Source: an uncultured Eubacteriales bacterium (GTDB lineage Bacteria; Bacillota; Clostridia; Oscillospirales; Oscillospiraceae). From it: DNA of 25,859 nucleotides. The position numbers and the translations under genes were made by a program. Below, piece after piece: positions 1 to 9,922 of the stretch; positions within the stretch are counted from its first letter, which is position 1; each line of letters begins with the position of its first letter. Under the pieces are notes generated by a model. That model saw only the letters and a program-made list of their open reading frames with translations, did no database searches and had not been told where the DNA came from. Location of the stretch: NCBI GenBank assembly GCA_949744025.1, contig CATJWA010000202.1:1-25859 (forward strand), given 5' to 3'.

Positions 1-644
1 CCTACATGCACGGGAACTTCGCGGACAACGAGCTGCCCGCCGAGGGCTTCTGGCAGAAGGTACGCAAGCTCTGCACCGATAATGAAGCCCTGCTGATTAT
101 TGACGACGTGCGTACAGGCTTCCGGCTGGACCTGCAGGGCAGCGACCACTTCTTCGGTTTCGAGGCGGACCTGATATGCTTCTGCAAGGCCCTGGCCAAC
201 GGCTACAATGTCTCCGCCCTCTGCGGAAAAGAATTTTTAAAGGGCACCGTCTCCGGCATAAGCTATACCGGCAGCTACTGGCTCTCCGCCGTGCCCTTTG
301 CGGCCGGTATTGCCTGCATTGAAAAGATGAAGCGTCTGGATTTACCTAAGCTTCTCGACGAAAAGGGCCGCAAGGTCGGCGACGGCCTGCGCGCCGCGGG
401 AAAAAAATACGGCTTTGACCTCCACGTATCCGGTATGCCGAGCCTGTTTTATTTGCGTTTAGCCGACGACCCGAGTCTGATGCTCCATCAGGAGTGGATT
501 GCCGAATGCGTAAAGCGCGGTGTGTTCTTCACCACCCACCACAATCATTTCCTGAACTATGCACTGTCCGACGATGATATCGCACAGACTATTGCAGTGG
601 CAGACGAGGCCTTTGCCGTACTCAGGGAACGTCACCCAAAGTAA
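1..644 (+). CDS. Class III PLP-dependent aminotransferase, C-terminal part (5' end outside window)
   Basis: The reading frame is open at the left edge (first whole codon at 3-5) and stops at 642-644, so this is the C-terminal part, about 213 residues. The IIDDVRTGFR motif carries the acidic residue that contacts the pyridine nitrogen of PLP. The lysine in FCKALANGY, about 27 residues later, is the expected Schiff-base lysine. Order and spacing match fold-type I, class III aminotransferases, closest to the glutamate-1-semialdehyde aminomutase / aspartate aminotransferase-like branch. The usual GK-I-I-G-G-G of HemL is replaced by CKALANGYN, so I do not call it hemL; the substrate is unknown. 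No gene follows closely on the same strand, so it is the last gene of its transcript. The next strong terminator is at 822-862. Confidence 0.85.
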   Translation, partial: YMHGNFADNELPAEGFWQKVRKLCTDNEALLIIDDVRTGFRLDLQGSDHFFGFEADLICFCKALANGYNVSALCGKEFLKGTVSGISYTGSYWLSAVPFAAGIACIEKMKRLDLPKLLDEKGRKVGDGLRAAGKKYGFDLHVSGMPSLFYLRLADDPSLMLHQEWIAECVKRGVFFTTHHNHFLNYALSDDDIAQTIAVADEAFAVLRERHPK

Positions 645-657
645 ACCGTCGGCTTTG

Positions 658-783
658 GTTCCCTGTGGGCACGTTTTTTCGTGTTCCGTTTTCCATGCCG
701 GACAGAGTCCAGGTACCGGCGACAACCTTTTGCTCACCGGCGGTAATGCTGCCGGCAATGTCCGGAATCTCCTCCAGACCATT
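658..783 (-). other. Possible fragment of a decayed surface-protein reading frame
   Basis: On the minus strand this stretch reads as about 42 residues in the style of Gly/Thr-rich surface proteins: EIPDIAGSITAG, then VVAGTWTLSGMENG, then TRKNVPTGN. The TWTL and AGTW pattern resembles beta-sandwich repeat edges such as those in the adjacent giant gene. There is no convincing start, ribosome binding site or continuation on either side: upstream the frame runs into the terminator hairpin at 822-862 and downstream it overlaps the aminotransferase. It may be a leftover of a duplicated or truncated surface gene. The resemblance may also be chance; I could not align it to a particular repeat of the neighbour. 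Confidence 0.22.
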
Positions 784-821
784 TGAATGAAGATTACGGC
801 CTTTGAAATTTAATATGATAC

Positions 822-862
822 AAAAAGAGCTTCGGCACAAGAAATGTGCCGAAGCTCTTTTT
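822..862. terminator. Bidirectional intrinsic terminator
   Basis: A perfect 18-bp stem (822-839 with 845-862) encloses the five-base loop AGAAA. The stem begins with five A and ends with five T, so both transcripts end in a U run. It lies 57 bases after the stop of the giant surface-protein gene on the minus strand and 178 bases after the aminotransferase on the plus strand, and can serve both. Confidence 0.93.
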
Positions 863-919
863 GTTTTGAACCTTTGTGGGATAAGTTTTTTGAAGCATCC
901 CAATTCATGGCGATTTATA

Positions 920-3900
920 TCAGATGTTTTCCATGAATTTTTTCAGCATTTGCGCCGCTTCAGCGCGGGTTGCTGTTCCTCTGGGGACAAGCTGGCCGTC
1001 GCCGTAGCCGCTCAATATGCCGTTTTCCACAGCCCAGCACAGTGCATCCTGAGCATAGCTGCTGGCCTGGTCCGCGTCTGTGAAGGCAAGGGTTTTGTCT
1101 TTTGCCTCGGGACTTCCCGCGTACTTCCAGAGCATGACTGCAAACTGTTCCCGCGTTATGCTCTCGTCAGGGGCAAATTGGCCATCGCCATAGCCATCCG
1201 CGATGCCGTTCTCCGTAGCCCAGGCGACACCGTCGGCATACCATGCGTCGCCGCTGACGTCGCTGAATTCACTGGTCTTATCCTGAGCCGGACAGCCCTC
1301 CAGCCTGTAAAGCACTGTAGCCAGCATTCCTCGGCTCATTGGCTGGTCCGGGCTGAAAGTCGTTTCGCCGGTGCCGCTGAACAGCTCATGGGCGCTGGCG
1401 AAAGCCGCGGCATCGGCTGCCCAGTTCTCGGGCGGGACATCGGTGAATTCCCTGCTGTTGTCCACGATTTCCACTGTCGCGGAACCATTCAGCGGAATAC
1501 TAACCTTGCCGTCTCCCGCAACGCTTTTCCGGACCGTCTCGCGGGTTCCGTCCTCATGGACCAGCACTGCCACTGTACCCGGACCGGCATTCTCCGCTGG
1601 AACGGTGAGTGTCACGCCGCCCGGAACGCTTTCCACCTTCTCGCCGCCTGCGGTCAGGGTAACTTCAACTCCCTGCTCCACCTGCTCAGTGGCGACGCCA
1701 ACAGTGCCGCCCGCACTGCTCAGTGTATCCAGCGCGGCACGTGAGATGGTCACGTCGGCCATGGGCGCGGAGACGGTGAGCGCCGCATTCGTCTCACGTT
1801 CAATCTGTCCTAACGTTGAAGCGGGAATAGAAACCTCCGCTCTGGTCACTTCTCCGGTAATTTCCGGCTTGATGACAATGCTTGGACTCTGACTCGCGGC
1901 CGCCTCCCGCACCAGCTCGCTGCCAGCCGCATGGCTCACAACGGTGCTTGCCGTGCCGTCTCGGACTGTAGTCTGCATCGGAACCTCGTTTGTGTCGTCA
2001 GACTCGTACTCTCGAGTAGAATTAACGGTTACCGCAATTTGGAATGTGACCGTCTCGTAGTTTGCGGTGTCATTTGGTGTGAAGGTCACGTCATACTGAG
2101 TTTTACTCACTGCTAAAACCTCATCGCCATTTGTCCAGGCAAACTTGCCTTCTACGCTTGCCGCACCACCGTTACTAAACGAAACGTCCTTCAACTTTTG
2201 TCCCGCAGTACCAGAAGATGCCGTGGGATTTGTGCTAATGGTCGGCGTTGCTTTCGCAATCTCCGCCTCAACCGACGCGGCGGGGATACCCGTGTAGTTC
2301 ACGCTGTCCGCAACCTTGTACCAGACGGTGTACTTGCCGGCGTTGACGGCGGTGGGTATATCCTCCGAATATGTGCCGCTCTGGCTCAGGCTGTACACGA
2401 TTTTGCCGATGCCGTCAACTGTGTTGCCGGCGCTGATAAGGGTCTTCTCGCTTCCATCATAGCTCTGGGCAATGGCCGCCGGCCGGTTTTCCAACTTCGC
2501 GTCCACCTTGTAGATTGACGCCGTTGTGCTCTCGGGCCAGGTGATGGCGTACTTATCTGCGTTTGCTCCCGCGGCGGTATGGTCCGTTATATTCACCCGC
2601 TTGCCATTTCCGGCATCAGCCGTGTCAAACTGTCCTTCCACCGTGAGCGTGATTGTGTCCGTCCCCACCAGAGCGCCGCTCGGCCAGGACGCGGTCAGCG
2701 TAGCAGTCTTGCTTCCGTCATAAGGTTTGTCGGCGGCCGTCACCACCGGCGTCACGGGCTTCGGCTTCGCCACAAACGGCACGCTGTCCGTGTTGGAATC
2801 GCTGTAGCCGTCCGCCCCCTTCCGGTATGCTTTCACGGTGAATCCGCCTGTGCCCTTTACGGTCACGACGCCGTTAGCGTTGATTTCCGCAACGCCATTG
2901 TTTTCCGCGATGCTCCACTCTATCGCGCCGCTTCCGGAACCGCCCATGGCGCTCAGTCGGAAGCTATCACCGTAGTAAACATCGGTTGGCTTGTCGGTGA
3001 TGATAGACAGCGGGCTCTGACTGGCTGATACAATCTCGAAGGTCCCTTCAACGGGAGCTGTGAATTCGTAGTTGCCGCTGCCTGACTTATCTGTGACGGT
3101 AACGGTGTACTTGCCTACCGCGGTCCGGTCAGCAGGGAGCGTCACGGTGTACTCGCTCTCAGGAATCACCCGCTGGGCGCTGTCTCTGACAACCACGTCC
3201 GGAGTCTTTGCCGTGCCGTCATGCTGGAACGTGGACGGCGTGCACAGGACACTCGGCGTATCTGTGTTCGCGCTGATTGTCACATCCCCCAATTTCACAG
3301 GCATGCTGTCCTTGCGGTTTTCGTCATCGGCCTCGACCATATACCAGACCGTATACGTTTTTGCGTCCGTACCCGTGGGGATAATATAGCTGTAGTCGCG
3401 GCCATCCAGAGAATACATAAGATTGCCGCCGTCCGCCGTGCCGCCGTTGGTGAGCAGGGCCTGGGCACTGCCGTTGTAGGTCAGACTTCCGGCTTTCTCC
3501 GGAGCGGAAATTACCTCGGCGTATTTCGGGGTGATGGACGCCGTCGTTGTGGCGGGACAGCTGATATCGTATTTCGCGCTGACCTCGGCTGGGATAGTCA
3601 GGCCGGTAATGATAATGGTCTTGTTCGTCCCGACGTTCCCATCCGTGAAGTGGCCCTGTGCTGTAACGGAGCTGATGCTGTCACCGGCTACCAGGCCGCC
3701 GCTGACGGTGACGGTCAGCGTGGCGGTGTCATTGCCGTCGTAGGGCTTATCCGCCGCCGTCACAATCGCGCTTACCGGCTTCGGGTTGGCGTAGAACGTC
3801 CAGGTATCTGTGGCTTCGCCGTAACCGCCTCCCGCGGCCTTGGTGGCCGTGATGGTGACACTGCCAGATTTGTTGACCTTGTACTGGCCGGCGCCGAGCA

Positions 3901-6900
3901 CATCAACAGGTCCGGTTGCGCTCCATGTCACCGCGCCGCTGCCGGAGCCGCCGGAAGTGCCAAGGGAGAGCGTATCGCCGTAATAGACCGTGTCCTGCTT
4001 GCCTGTTATGGTCAGCGGGGTCTGGCCCGCGCCAACGATTTGGAAATTAGCAGCGGCCGTAAAGCTGTAGTTGTCCCCCTTGCCGGTGACAGTAACAGTA
4101 GCCTCGCCCACATTTGTATTGTTGCTGTAGCTCACCGTGTACTCACCGGCCGGAATCACATTGCCGCTGTCATCGGTCACGGTGACTGTAGGCGTCAGCG
4201 CGCTGCCGGTGTAGTTGAAGCTGCTCTGGGACAGGGTAACGATGGGGTTATTCACCGTATTCGTGCCAATTTCCACAGAGCCAATCCAGAGATCACTTTC
4301 CTCATACGTTGAGCCGCCCTGCACCTTGGCATAAACCGGGTAGCTGCCCTTTTCGATCCCAGTCGGGATTAACGGAGAAAATGTGAAGCCATCCGTCGAG
4401 TAGAGCACTTGGCCGTTTGCAGAGGTTCCCCCTGTAACAAGCTTCTGCTCTTTCCCTGTGTAGAATAAGTTGATTTTGACTTGTGGTTCCTGTAAAAATG
4501 TCGCTTTGCTCTTTGTGATCTCAAACGTCACGACTTTAAAGAACTCGTAATTGCCGCCTGTGCTTTCCACGATGACTTCCGCGGTTCCCACATTGGTGTT
4601 TTTGCTGTAGCTGACACTATAATCACTGAGCTCCTGGCTATTCACTTTTACGGTCACAACAGGCGTCTGTGCTCTGCCGGTATACGGGGTCGAATAGCTA
4701 TACTGACCTTCCATCAGGACGGTGGGGGTTACCGATTTCGGCAATATCTCCACCTCCACAAAGTTCGGGTCAGTCTCATTAGTGCCGTCGTCGCTCACTG
4801 CCTTGTACCAGACTGTGTAAATATCTGCATCCTTTGCCGTGGGGACTGTCCTCTTATACTCACCGTCCGGGTCATCCATGCAATACATCACGCGGCCATT
4901 TACCGCAGTTCCGGCTGTCACAAGCGCCTGCGCCCTTCCGGTGTAGGTCAGTTCCCTCGGCTGCGGCTCACTCACCATGGCGGGGACCCCCGCCTTGATT
5001 GTAAAGTTGACCAAACCGCTGACGGTGTAGTTGCCTACGTCGGCGTTGCTTACCGTAACGGTTGCGGTGCCCACCGCTGTGTTGCTGCTGTAGCTCACCG
5101 TATACTCGCCGGCAGGAATCAAGGTGCTGCCGTCCTTGACCACAACGTCGGGCTTCTTCGCTGTGCCGTCGTACTCATAGTAGTAACCGCCGGCATCTTG
5201 CTTCAAGCCGTCTCCGGACAGCTCGATAACGGGGCTGTTCACCGTTTTCGGGCTTATGGTCACAGGAATCACAGCGGCCGCGCTGTCCTTATAATTCTCG
5301 CTGGCCTGAACCTTGTACCAGACCGTGTACTTGCCCGCGTTCTTCCCCGTGGGGATGTTCGGACCATAGCTGATACCATCCAGAGAATACACAAGGTCAC
5401 CGCCTGTCGCCGTGCCGCCGCTGACCAGTGCTTGTTCCACGCCGGTGTACTCCAGACTGGGTTTGGCTGTCACACCTGCCACACTGGCGGCTTTCGGAGT
5501 GATGGATGCCGTAGTGGACGCGGGAATCTTTATGTCGTACTTGTCGCTTTCGGGTGCCGTACCGGTAATCGTCACCTTCTTGCCGGTGCCGACACTGGCG
5601 TCGCTGAACCTGCCTGTCAAAACAGAATCAAGATCAATGGTATCGTCGCCCAGCAGGTCGCCGTCCTTCCACGTGATTTCCAGCACGGCGTCGTCTTTTC
5701 CGTCATACTCTTTGTCCTTAGCGGTCACGACGGGTCTGACAACCTTCTTCTCCGCGCTGAACGACCATGTTGCCGTGGTCTCGGCATAGCCGCCGTCGGA
5801 CGGCTTTCTGGCCGTGACTGTAGCCGAGCCGGATTTCAGGACCTTTACCAGCCCGTTCTGGTCGATTTGAGCAACTCCACCGCCGCTGATTGACCAGACC
5901 ACGGCTGCCGTTCCGGAGCCGCCGGTCGTGCTGAGCGTAAAGCTGTCGCCATACCGGACACTGCCGGGCTGATTGATAATCGACAGCGGGCTCTGGCCAG
6001 CGTGGGTGATGGTGAACTCCTGCTTTTTCTCATCGATGACATAGTTGCCGCCTGTTTTGTTGGTGACCGTCACCATGTGGTGTACGGTATCTGCCGTAGC
6101 CTTTGTCCAGTCCGTGTCACCGTAGCTGAGCCCGTACTCACTGTCCGGAATCACGCGGTTATTTTTATCCTTGACCGTGACCACCGGCCTGTGAACATTG
6201 CCGTCATACGACGCGCCGCTGGGGTCAAACTCGATGATGAGAGCGTCCGCACTCACATTTTGCTGGGCGATGGTAACTTTGTTGTCCAGCTTTTTCCCTT
6301 CCACATCCTTGTGGTTGCCGTCACCCCTCACACGGTACCAGACGTCATAGCCGCCCGCGTCGGTGCCGGTGGGAAGGCTGGTGTAATACACAATGTTGTT
6401 CAGGGAGTATTCCATTGTGCCGCCCGTCACAGTCCCTGCCGTGACCAACGGCTGGGAATTGCCGGTGTACTCCAGACCAGTCACCGCCGCCGGAGCGTTC
6501 ACGCCCGTTACGTCCGCTTTGAGAATCGACGCGGTTGTCGCGGCGGGATAGGTGATGTTGTAGTTCCCCTGCCCCGTGCTGTCGGCGGAGAAGGTCGGGT
6601 TCGTGCTGTCAACGGTCACCCTCTTGTCGGTTCCCGCGTTGGGGTCCTCAAAGGTGCCGGTCAAGGTGATTTCGACCTTATCGCTGCCTACCAAATCGCT
6701 GCTTTGCAGCGTCGCGGTTACTGTGGTAGTGGCAGGCGTAACCCCGTCATAGGTCTTTGCCGCCGCCGTCACAACGGCCGTGACCGGCTTTTTGTCCGCG
6801 TAAAACACCCATGCTGCGGTCTTATCATCGTAGCCGGCAGCCTTACTGGTAGCCGTGACCGTGACGGAAGCGCCCGAGCCTGTGATTTTAAGCAGTCCGC

Positions 6901-9900
6901 TGCTGCTGTCAATCGTCGCAATCAAGGAGCCGCCGACATCCCAGGTTACCTCGCCGTCGCCGCCCGTCGTACTGAGCTGGATTGTGTCGCCGTAGCAGAC
7001 CTTATCCCGCTTGCCTTCGATAGTCAGCGGCGTCTGGTCCGCCGCAAGGATTTTAAATTTAGCGGTGTTCTTGCCGTCCGTGGCGTCAAAGATGTAGTTT
7101 CCGTCAGCTTTTCCGGTGATGGTCAGTGTGTACGTGCCGACATTAATCAGCTCAGTAACGGCACTTCCGCCGTCAGCCGCATACGCTGCCGTGTACTCGC
7201 TGCCGTCAATAACAAGCCCCTTGTCATCCTTGACAGTGACCGCCGGCTCCTGCTTCTCACCGTTGTACGTCGCCTGATCAGGCGTTAGCTGGATGGTGGG
7301 TGCAGTCACATTATTCACGACGATGGAAGCACTCACCGAAACGGCTGTGCCGTCCTCGTGGTTTTCGTCGCCCAGCACCTTGTACCAGACCGTGTAACTT
7401 CCCTTATCCTTCCCCGTGGGAACAGCCTGAGTATACTCCCCATCCTGATCCAGAGAATACACCAGCGTTCCGCCGGACACGCTGCCCGCCTTGGCAAGCT
7501 CCTGCTCGGCGCCGTTGTAAGGCAGACCTGTGAATCCCTCGGGGGCCGTCGGCATCGGCGCGGCCGCCTTCGTAATCTCAAAGGTTCCCGTACCATTTAC
7601 AATGTAGTTGCCGCCGTTGGCGTTAGTGACAATGACCTTCGCCGTGCCGGCGTTTACGTTGTCGCTGTATGACAGGGCGTACTCGATGGCCGGAATGGTC
7701 GTGGTGCCGTCCTTGACCTCGACAGCACCGTCAGCCGGCGCCTGCGCGCTGCCGTCATAGGTATAGTTCCCGGACACCGTAACGACCGGGCTGACAACCG
7801 TTTTGGGGCTGATGGTCACAGTGACGGAGCCGACCGTCGGGTCGTCCTCGTGGTTGTCGTCGCCGACCACCTTATAAAATACGGTGTAGGTGCCCGCGTC
7901 GGTTTTCTTGGGGATGGCAGCCGAATATTTTAGCTCTGCCTCGCCCTCTTTCACAGCGTACTCAATGTGCCCGCCCTCCGCGGAGCCCATATCCACAAGC
8001 TCCTGCTCCGCTCCGGTGTAGGTCAGTGTCCTGGGCCGCGGCGGACTGGTCAGCTGCGCGCCGCCCTTGCGGATTTCAAAGGTCACGCTGCCGCTGACGG
8101 TGTAGTTGCCGTCCGTGTTGTCCGTTACGGTCACGGTCGCTTTGACAGTATCGGTGCTGACGTTCTTATTGTTGCTGTAGCTGACCGTGTACTCTCCGGC
8201 GGGAACTATTGCCGCGCCGTCCATGATGGTCACGATGGGCGTCCTGTCGGAGCCGTCATACAGATAGTAATACGTAGTAGTACCATCGGCGGTCTCTGTT
8301 TTCAAGTCGTTGCCGGACAGCGTGGTATTCGTCGTGTCCGCCGTCAGCGTCTTCGGGCTGATAGTCACCGTCACGGCCTGCGGCTCAGACTCGTTGTGGT
8401 TATCGTCGCCCTGCTCCTTGTACCAGACCGTGTAAGTCCCCGCGTTTGTTCCGGTTGGAACTGTCCCAGTATAAACACCGCTCCGGCTGTCGGAGTAGAG
8501 CGTTGTACCTGCATTTCCGCCGCTCACAAGGGCCTGCGCCGTTCCGTCGTACACCAGGTTATTTGCCGTCAGCGTTGGCGCCGTGGCGTCCGCTTTTAGA
8601 ATGGACGCGGTAGTGCTGCGCGGAATGGTGATGTCGTACTTCTGTGAGGTTGCGTCAGAGACGGGGTCGCCGGTGATGGTCACAGTCTTGTTTGTTCCGA
8701 CGCTGTCGTCGGCAAACGTTCCCGTGATGCCCGTGGTATCAATACTGTCCGTCCCGACCAAATCGCCCTGTTTCCAGGAGATATGGATCGCAGCAGTCTT
8801 ATTATCCTTGACATACACCCTGTCGTCTGCGCTCACAATCGCCGTGACCGGTTTTTTCAGCGCGTTGAGGGGATAGGTCGCCTCTGCGGCCTCATAGTTT
8901 GTTCCGCCCGCCTTTTTCGCGGTGATTGTGGCGGAGCCTGTGCCCTTTATCGTCACCAAACCGTTGGCGTCAACATGGGCGATAGTTTTATCGCTGCTGC
9001 TCCATTCCACCTTTTCACCGCCGGAACCGCCCGTCGCGCTGAGCGTGAAGGTGTCGCCGTAGTATACGAGGCCGGGCTTGTTTACGATTTCCAGCGGGTT
9101 CTGCGCGGTTGTGCTGATTTCAAACGTCGCGTCTTTATCCGCAACGATGTAATTGCCGCCTGCGACATTTTTGACCTTGACCGTATGACTGCCAACATCT
9201 TTCCAGTTCGTTCCGGTGTCATAAACAACGGTATACTCCCCAGCCGGAATCACGTTGTTTGCGGTGTCCCGAACCGTAACCGTGGGCCGCTTCACGACGC
9301 CGTCATACTGCGCGCTTGGCGGCGAGAGCTCAATCTGCAAATCCGCCTTTGCTACAGCCTGTTTGTCGATAGTCACTGGCTTCGTGCCGACCGCACTGTC
9401 CGTATGGTTCTGGTCGCCGCGGACTTTGTAGTAGACCGTGTAATCCCCTGCGTCCTTTGCCTTGGGGATGGCCGGCGTGTAGTTTGTGTCGTCCAGAGAA
9501 TATACCATGGTGCCGCCAGACGCTGTTCCCGCCGTGACCAGCTCCTGCGACTGGCTTGCGTCATAGGTCAGGGAAAGCACAGCCTCCGGAGCTGTATCCA
9601 CACTCGCGGCCACTGGACGAATTGTCGCGGTAGTCGTGGCGGGATAGGTGATATCGTACTTATCCGCGTTTGTGCCGGCGGCGGTCGCGCCGGTACTATT
9701 CACCTTAACCGTCTTGTTCGTCCCAACGTTCTTGTCCTCATAAGAAGCAGTCAGGCCGTCGATTGTTATGGAGTCCCCGCTGAAAGCCAAATCGCTGGGC
9801 TTCACGGTCGCCGTGATGTCGGCATCGGCAACGTTGGTGCTGTCGTCGAAGTCCTTCGACGCGACAGTCACCACCGCCGTCACCGGTTTCTTCGCCGCGG

Positions 9901-9922
9901 TAAACTCCCAGGTGGCGGACAC
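920..9922 (-). CDS. Giant S-layer-anchored MBG/YDG repeat surface protein, C-terminal 3,000-residue part (separated from its N-terminus by a frameshift)
   Basis: This open frame has no real start. Its first possible initiator, GTG at 9922-9920, overlaps the only AAGGAG nearby, there is no signal peptide, and the protein starts inside a domain (SATWEF, then KKPVTAVVTV). It continues the protein of 9880-14223 after an apparent one-base deletion. Most of it (about residues 1-2630) is a tandem array of 80-90-residue beta-rich domains of four recurring kinds, MBG-like, YDG-like and bacterial Ig-like, with signatures such as YTVWYKV, IPAGEYTVSY, VYYGDTF and KPVTAVVTA. A Ser/Thr/Val-rich pre-anchor region follows (about 2630-2820), then three SLH domains (about 2825-2874, 2884-2935, 2946-3000) with FTDV, FSDV and FTDA openings and GYGDGQF / ITREQ core motifs. 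SLH triplets bind pyruvylated secondary wall polymers, so the protein is probably held on the cell wall. No sortase motif was seen. Ligand and role (adhesin, matrix or S-layer-associated fibre) are unknown. Confidence 0.9.
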   Translation of the reverse strand: MSATWEFTAAKKPVTAVVTVASKDFDDSTNVADADITATVKPSDLAFSGDSITIDGLTASYEDKNVGTNKTVKVNSTGATAAGTNADKYDITYPATTTATIRPVAASVDTAPEAVLSLTYDASQSQELVTAGTASGGTMVYSLDDTNYTPAIPKAKDAGDYTVYYKVRGDQNHTDSAVGTKPVTIDKQAVAKADLQIELSPPSAQYDGVVKRPTVTVRDTANNVIPAGEYTVVYDTGTNWKDVGSHTVKVKNVAGGNYIVADKDATFEISTTAQNPLEIVNKPGLVYYGDTFTLSATGGSGGEKVEWSSSDKTIAHVDANGLVTIKGTGSATITAKKAGGTNYEAAEATYPLNALKKPVTAIVSADDRVYVKDNKTAAIHISWKQGDLVGTDSIDTTGITGTFADDSVGTNKTVTITGDPVSDATSQKYDITIPRSTTASILKADATAPTLTANNLVYDGTAQALVSGGNAGTTLYSDSRSGVYTGTVPTGTNAGTYTVWYKEQGDDNHNESEPQAVTVTISPKTLTADTTNTTLSGNDLKTETADGTTTYYYLYDGSDRTPIVTIMDGAAIVPAGEYTVSYSNNKNVSTDTVKATVTVTDNTDGNYTVSGSVTFEIRKGGAQLTSPPRPRTLTYTGAEQELVDMGSAEGGHIEYAVKEGEAELKYSAAIPKKTDAGTYTVFYKVVGDDNHEDDPTVGSVTVTISPKTVVSPVVTVSGNYTYDGSAQAPADGAVEVKDGTTTIPAIEYALSYSDNVNAGTAKVIVTNANGGNYIVNGTGTFEITKAAAPMPTAPEGFTGLPYNGAEQELAKAGSVSGGTLVYSLDQDGEYTQAVPTGKDKGSYTVWYKVLGDENHEDGTAVSVSASIVVNNVTAPTIQLTPDQATYNGEKQEPAVTVKDDKGLVIDGSEYTAAYAADGGSAVTELINVGTYTLTITGKADGNYIFDATDGKNTAKFKILAADQTPLTIEGKRDKVCYGDTIQLSTTGGDGEVTWDVGGSLIATIDSSSGLLKITGSGASVTVTATSKAAGYDDKTAAWVFYADKKPVTAVVTAAAKTYDGVTPATTTVTATLQSSDLVGSDKVEITLTGTFEDPNAGTDKRVTVDSTNPTFSADSTGQGNYNITYPAATTASILKADVTGVNAPAAVTGLEYTGNSQPLVTAGTVTGGTMEYSLNNIVYYTSLPTGTDAGGYDVWYRVRGDGNHKDVEGKKLDNKVTIAQQNVSADALIIEFDPSGASYDGNVHRPVVTVKDKNNRVIPDSEYGLSYGDTDWTKATADTVHHMVTVTNKTGGNYVIDEKKQEFTITHAGQSPLSIINQPGSVRYGDSFTLSTTGGSGTAAVVWSISGGGVAQIDQNGLVKVLKSGSATVTARKPSDGGYAETTATWSFSAEKKVVRPVVTAKDKEYDGKDDAVLEITWKDGDLLGDDTIDLDSVLTGRFSDASVGTGKKVTITGTAPESDKYDIKIPASTTASITPKAASVAGVTAKPSLEYTGVEQALVSGGTATGGDLVYSLDGISYGPNIPTGKNAGKYTVWYKVQASENYKDSAAAVIPVTISPKTVNSPVIELSGDGLKQDAGGYYYEYDGTAKKPDVVVKDGSTLIPAGEYTVSYSSNTAVGTATVTVSNADVGNYTVSGLVNFTIKAGVPAMVSEPQPRELTYTGRAQALVTAGTAVNGRVMYCMDDPDGEYKRTVPTAKDADIYTVWYKAVSDDGTNETDPNFVEVEILPKSVTPTVLMEGQYSYSTPYTGRAQTPVVTVKVNSQELSDYSVSYSKNTNVGTAEVIVESTGGNYEFFKVVTFEITKSKATFLQEPQVKINLFYTGKEQKLVTGGTSANGQVLYSTDGFTFSPLIPTGIEKGSYPVYAKVQGGSTYEESDLWIGSVEIGTNTVNNPIVTLSQSSFNYTGSALTPTVTVTDDSGNVIPAGEYTVSYSNNTNVGEATVTVTGKGDNYSFTAAANFQIVGAGQTPLTITGKQDTVYYGDTLSLGTSGGSGSGAVTWSATGPVDVLGAGQYKVNKSGSVTITATKAAGGGYGEATDTWTFYANPKPVSAIVTAADKPYDGNDTATLTVTVSGGLVAGDSISSVTAQGHFTDGNVGTNKTIIITGLTIPAEVSAKYDISCPATTTASITPKYAEVISAPEKAGSLTYNGSAQALLTNGGTADGGNLMYSLDGRDYSYIIPTGTDAKTYTVWYMVEADDENRKDSMPVKLGDVTISANTDTPSVLCTPSTFQHDGTAKTPDVVVRDSAQRVIPESEYTVTLPADRTAVGKYTVTVTDKSGSGNYEFTAPVEGTFEIVSASQSPLSIITDKPTDVYYGDSFRLSAMGGSGSGAIEWSIAENNGVAEINANGVVTVKGTGGFTVKAYRKGADGYSDSNTDSVPFVAKPKPVTPVVTAADKPYDGSKTATLTASWPSGALVGTDTITLTVEGQFDTADAGNGKRVNITDHTAAGANADKYAITWPESTTASIYKVDAKLENRPAAIAQSYDGSEKTLISAGNTVDGIGKIVYSLSQSGTYSEDIPTAVNAGKYTVWYKVADSVNYTGIPAASVEAEIAKATPTISTNPTASSGTAGQKLKDVSFSNGGAASVEGKFAWTNGDEVLAVSKTQYDVTFTPNDTANYETVTFQIAVTVNSTREYESDDTNEVPMQTTVRDGTASTVVSHAAGSELVREAAASQSPSIVIKPEITGEVTRAEVSIPASTLGQIERETNAALTVSAPMADVTISRAALDTLSSAGGTVGVATEQVEQGVEVTLTAGGEKVESVPGGVTLTVPAENAGPGTVAVLVHEDGTRETVRKSVAGDGKVSIPLNGSATVEIVDNSREFTDVPPENWAADAAAFASAHELFSGTGETTFSPDQPMSRGMLATVLYRLEGCPAQDKTSEFSDVSGDAWYADGVAWATENGIADGYGDGQFAPDESITREQFAVMLWKYAGSPEAKDKTLAFTDADQASSYAQDALCWAVENGILSGYGDGQLVPRGTATRAEAAQMLKKFMENI

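Noticed and set aside
9900..9922. Independent translation of the C-terminal half from GTG at 9922
   Set aside because: AAGGAG overlaps the GTG itself, leaving no spacing, and the product would begin within a domain and lack an export signal.
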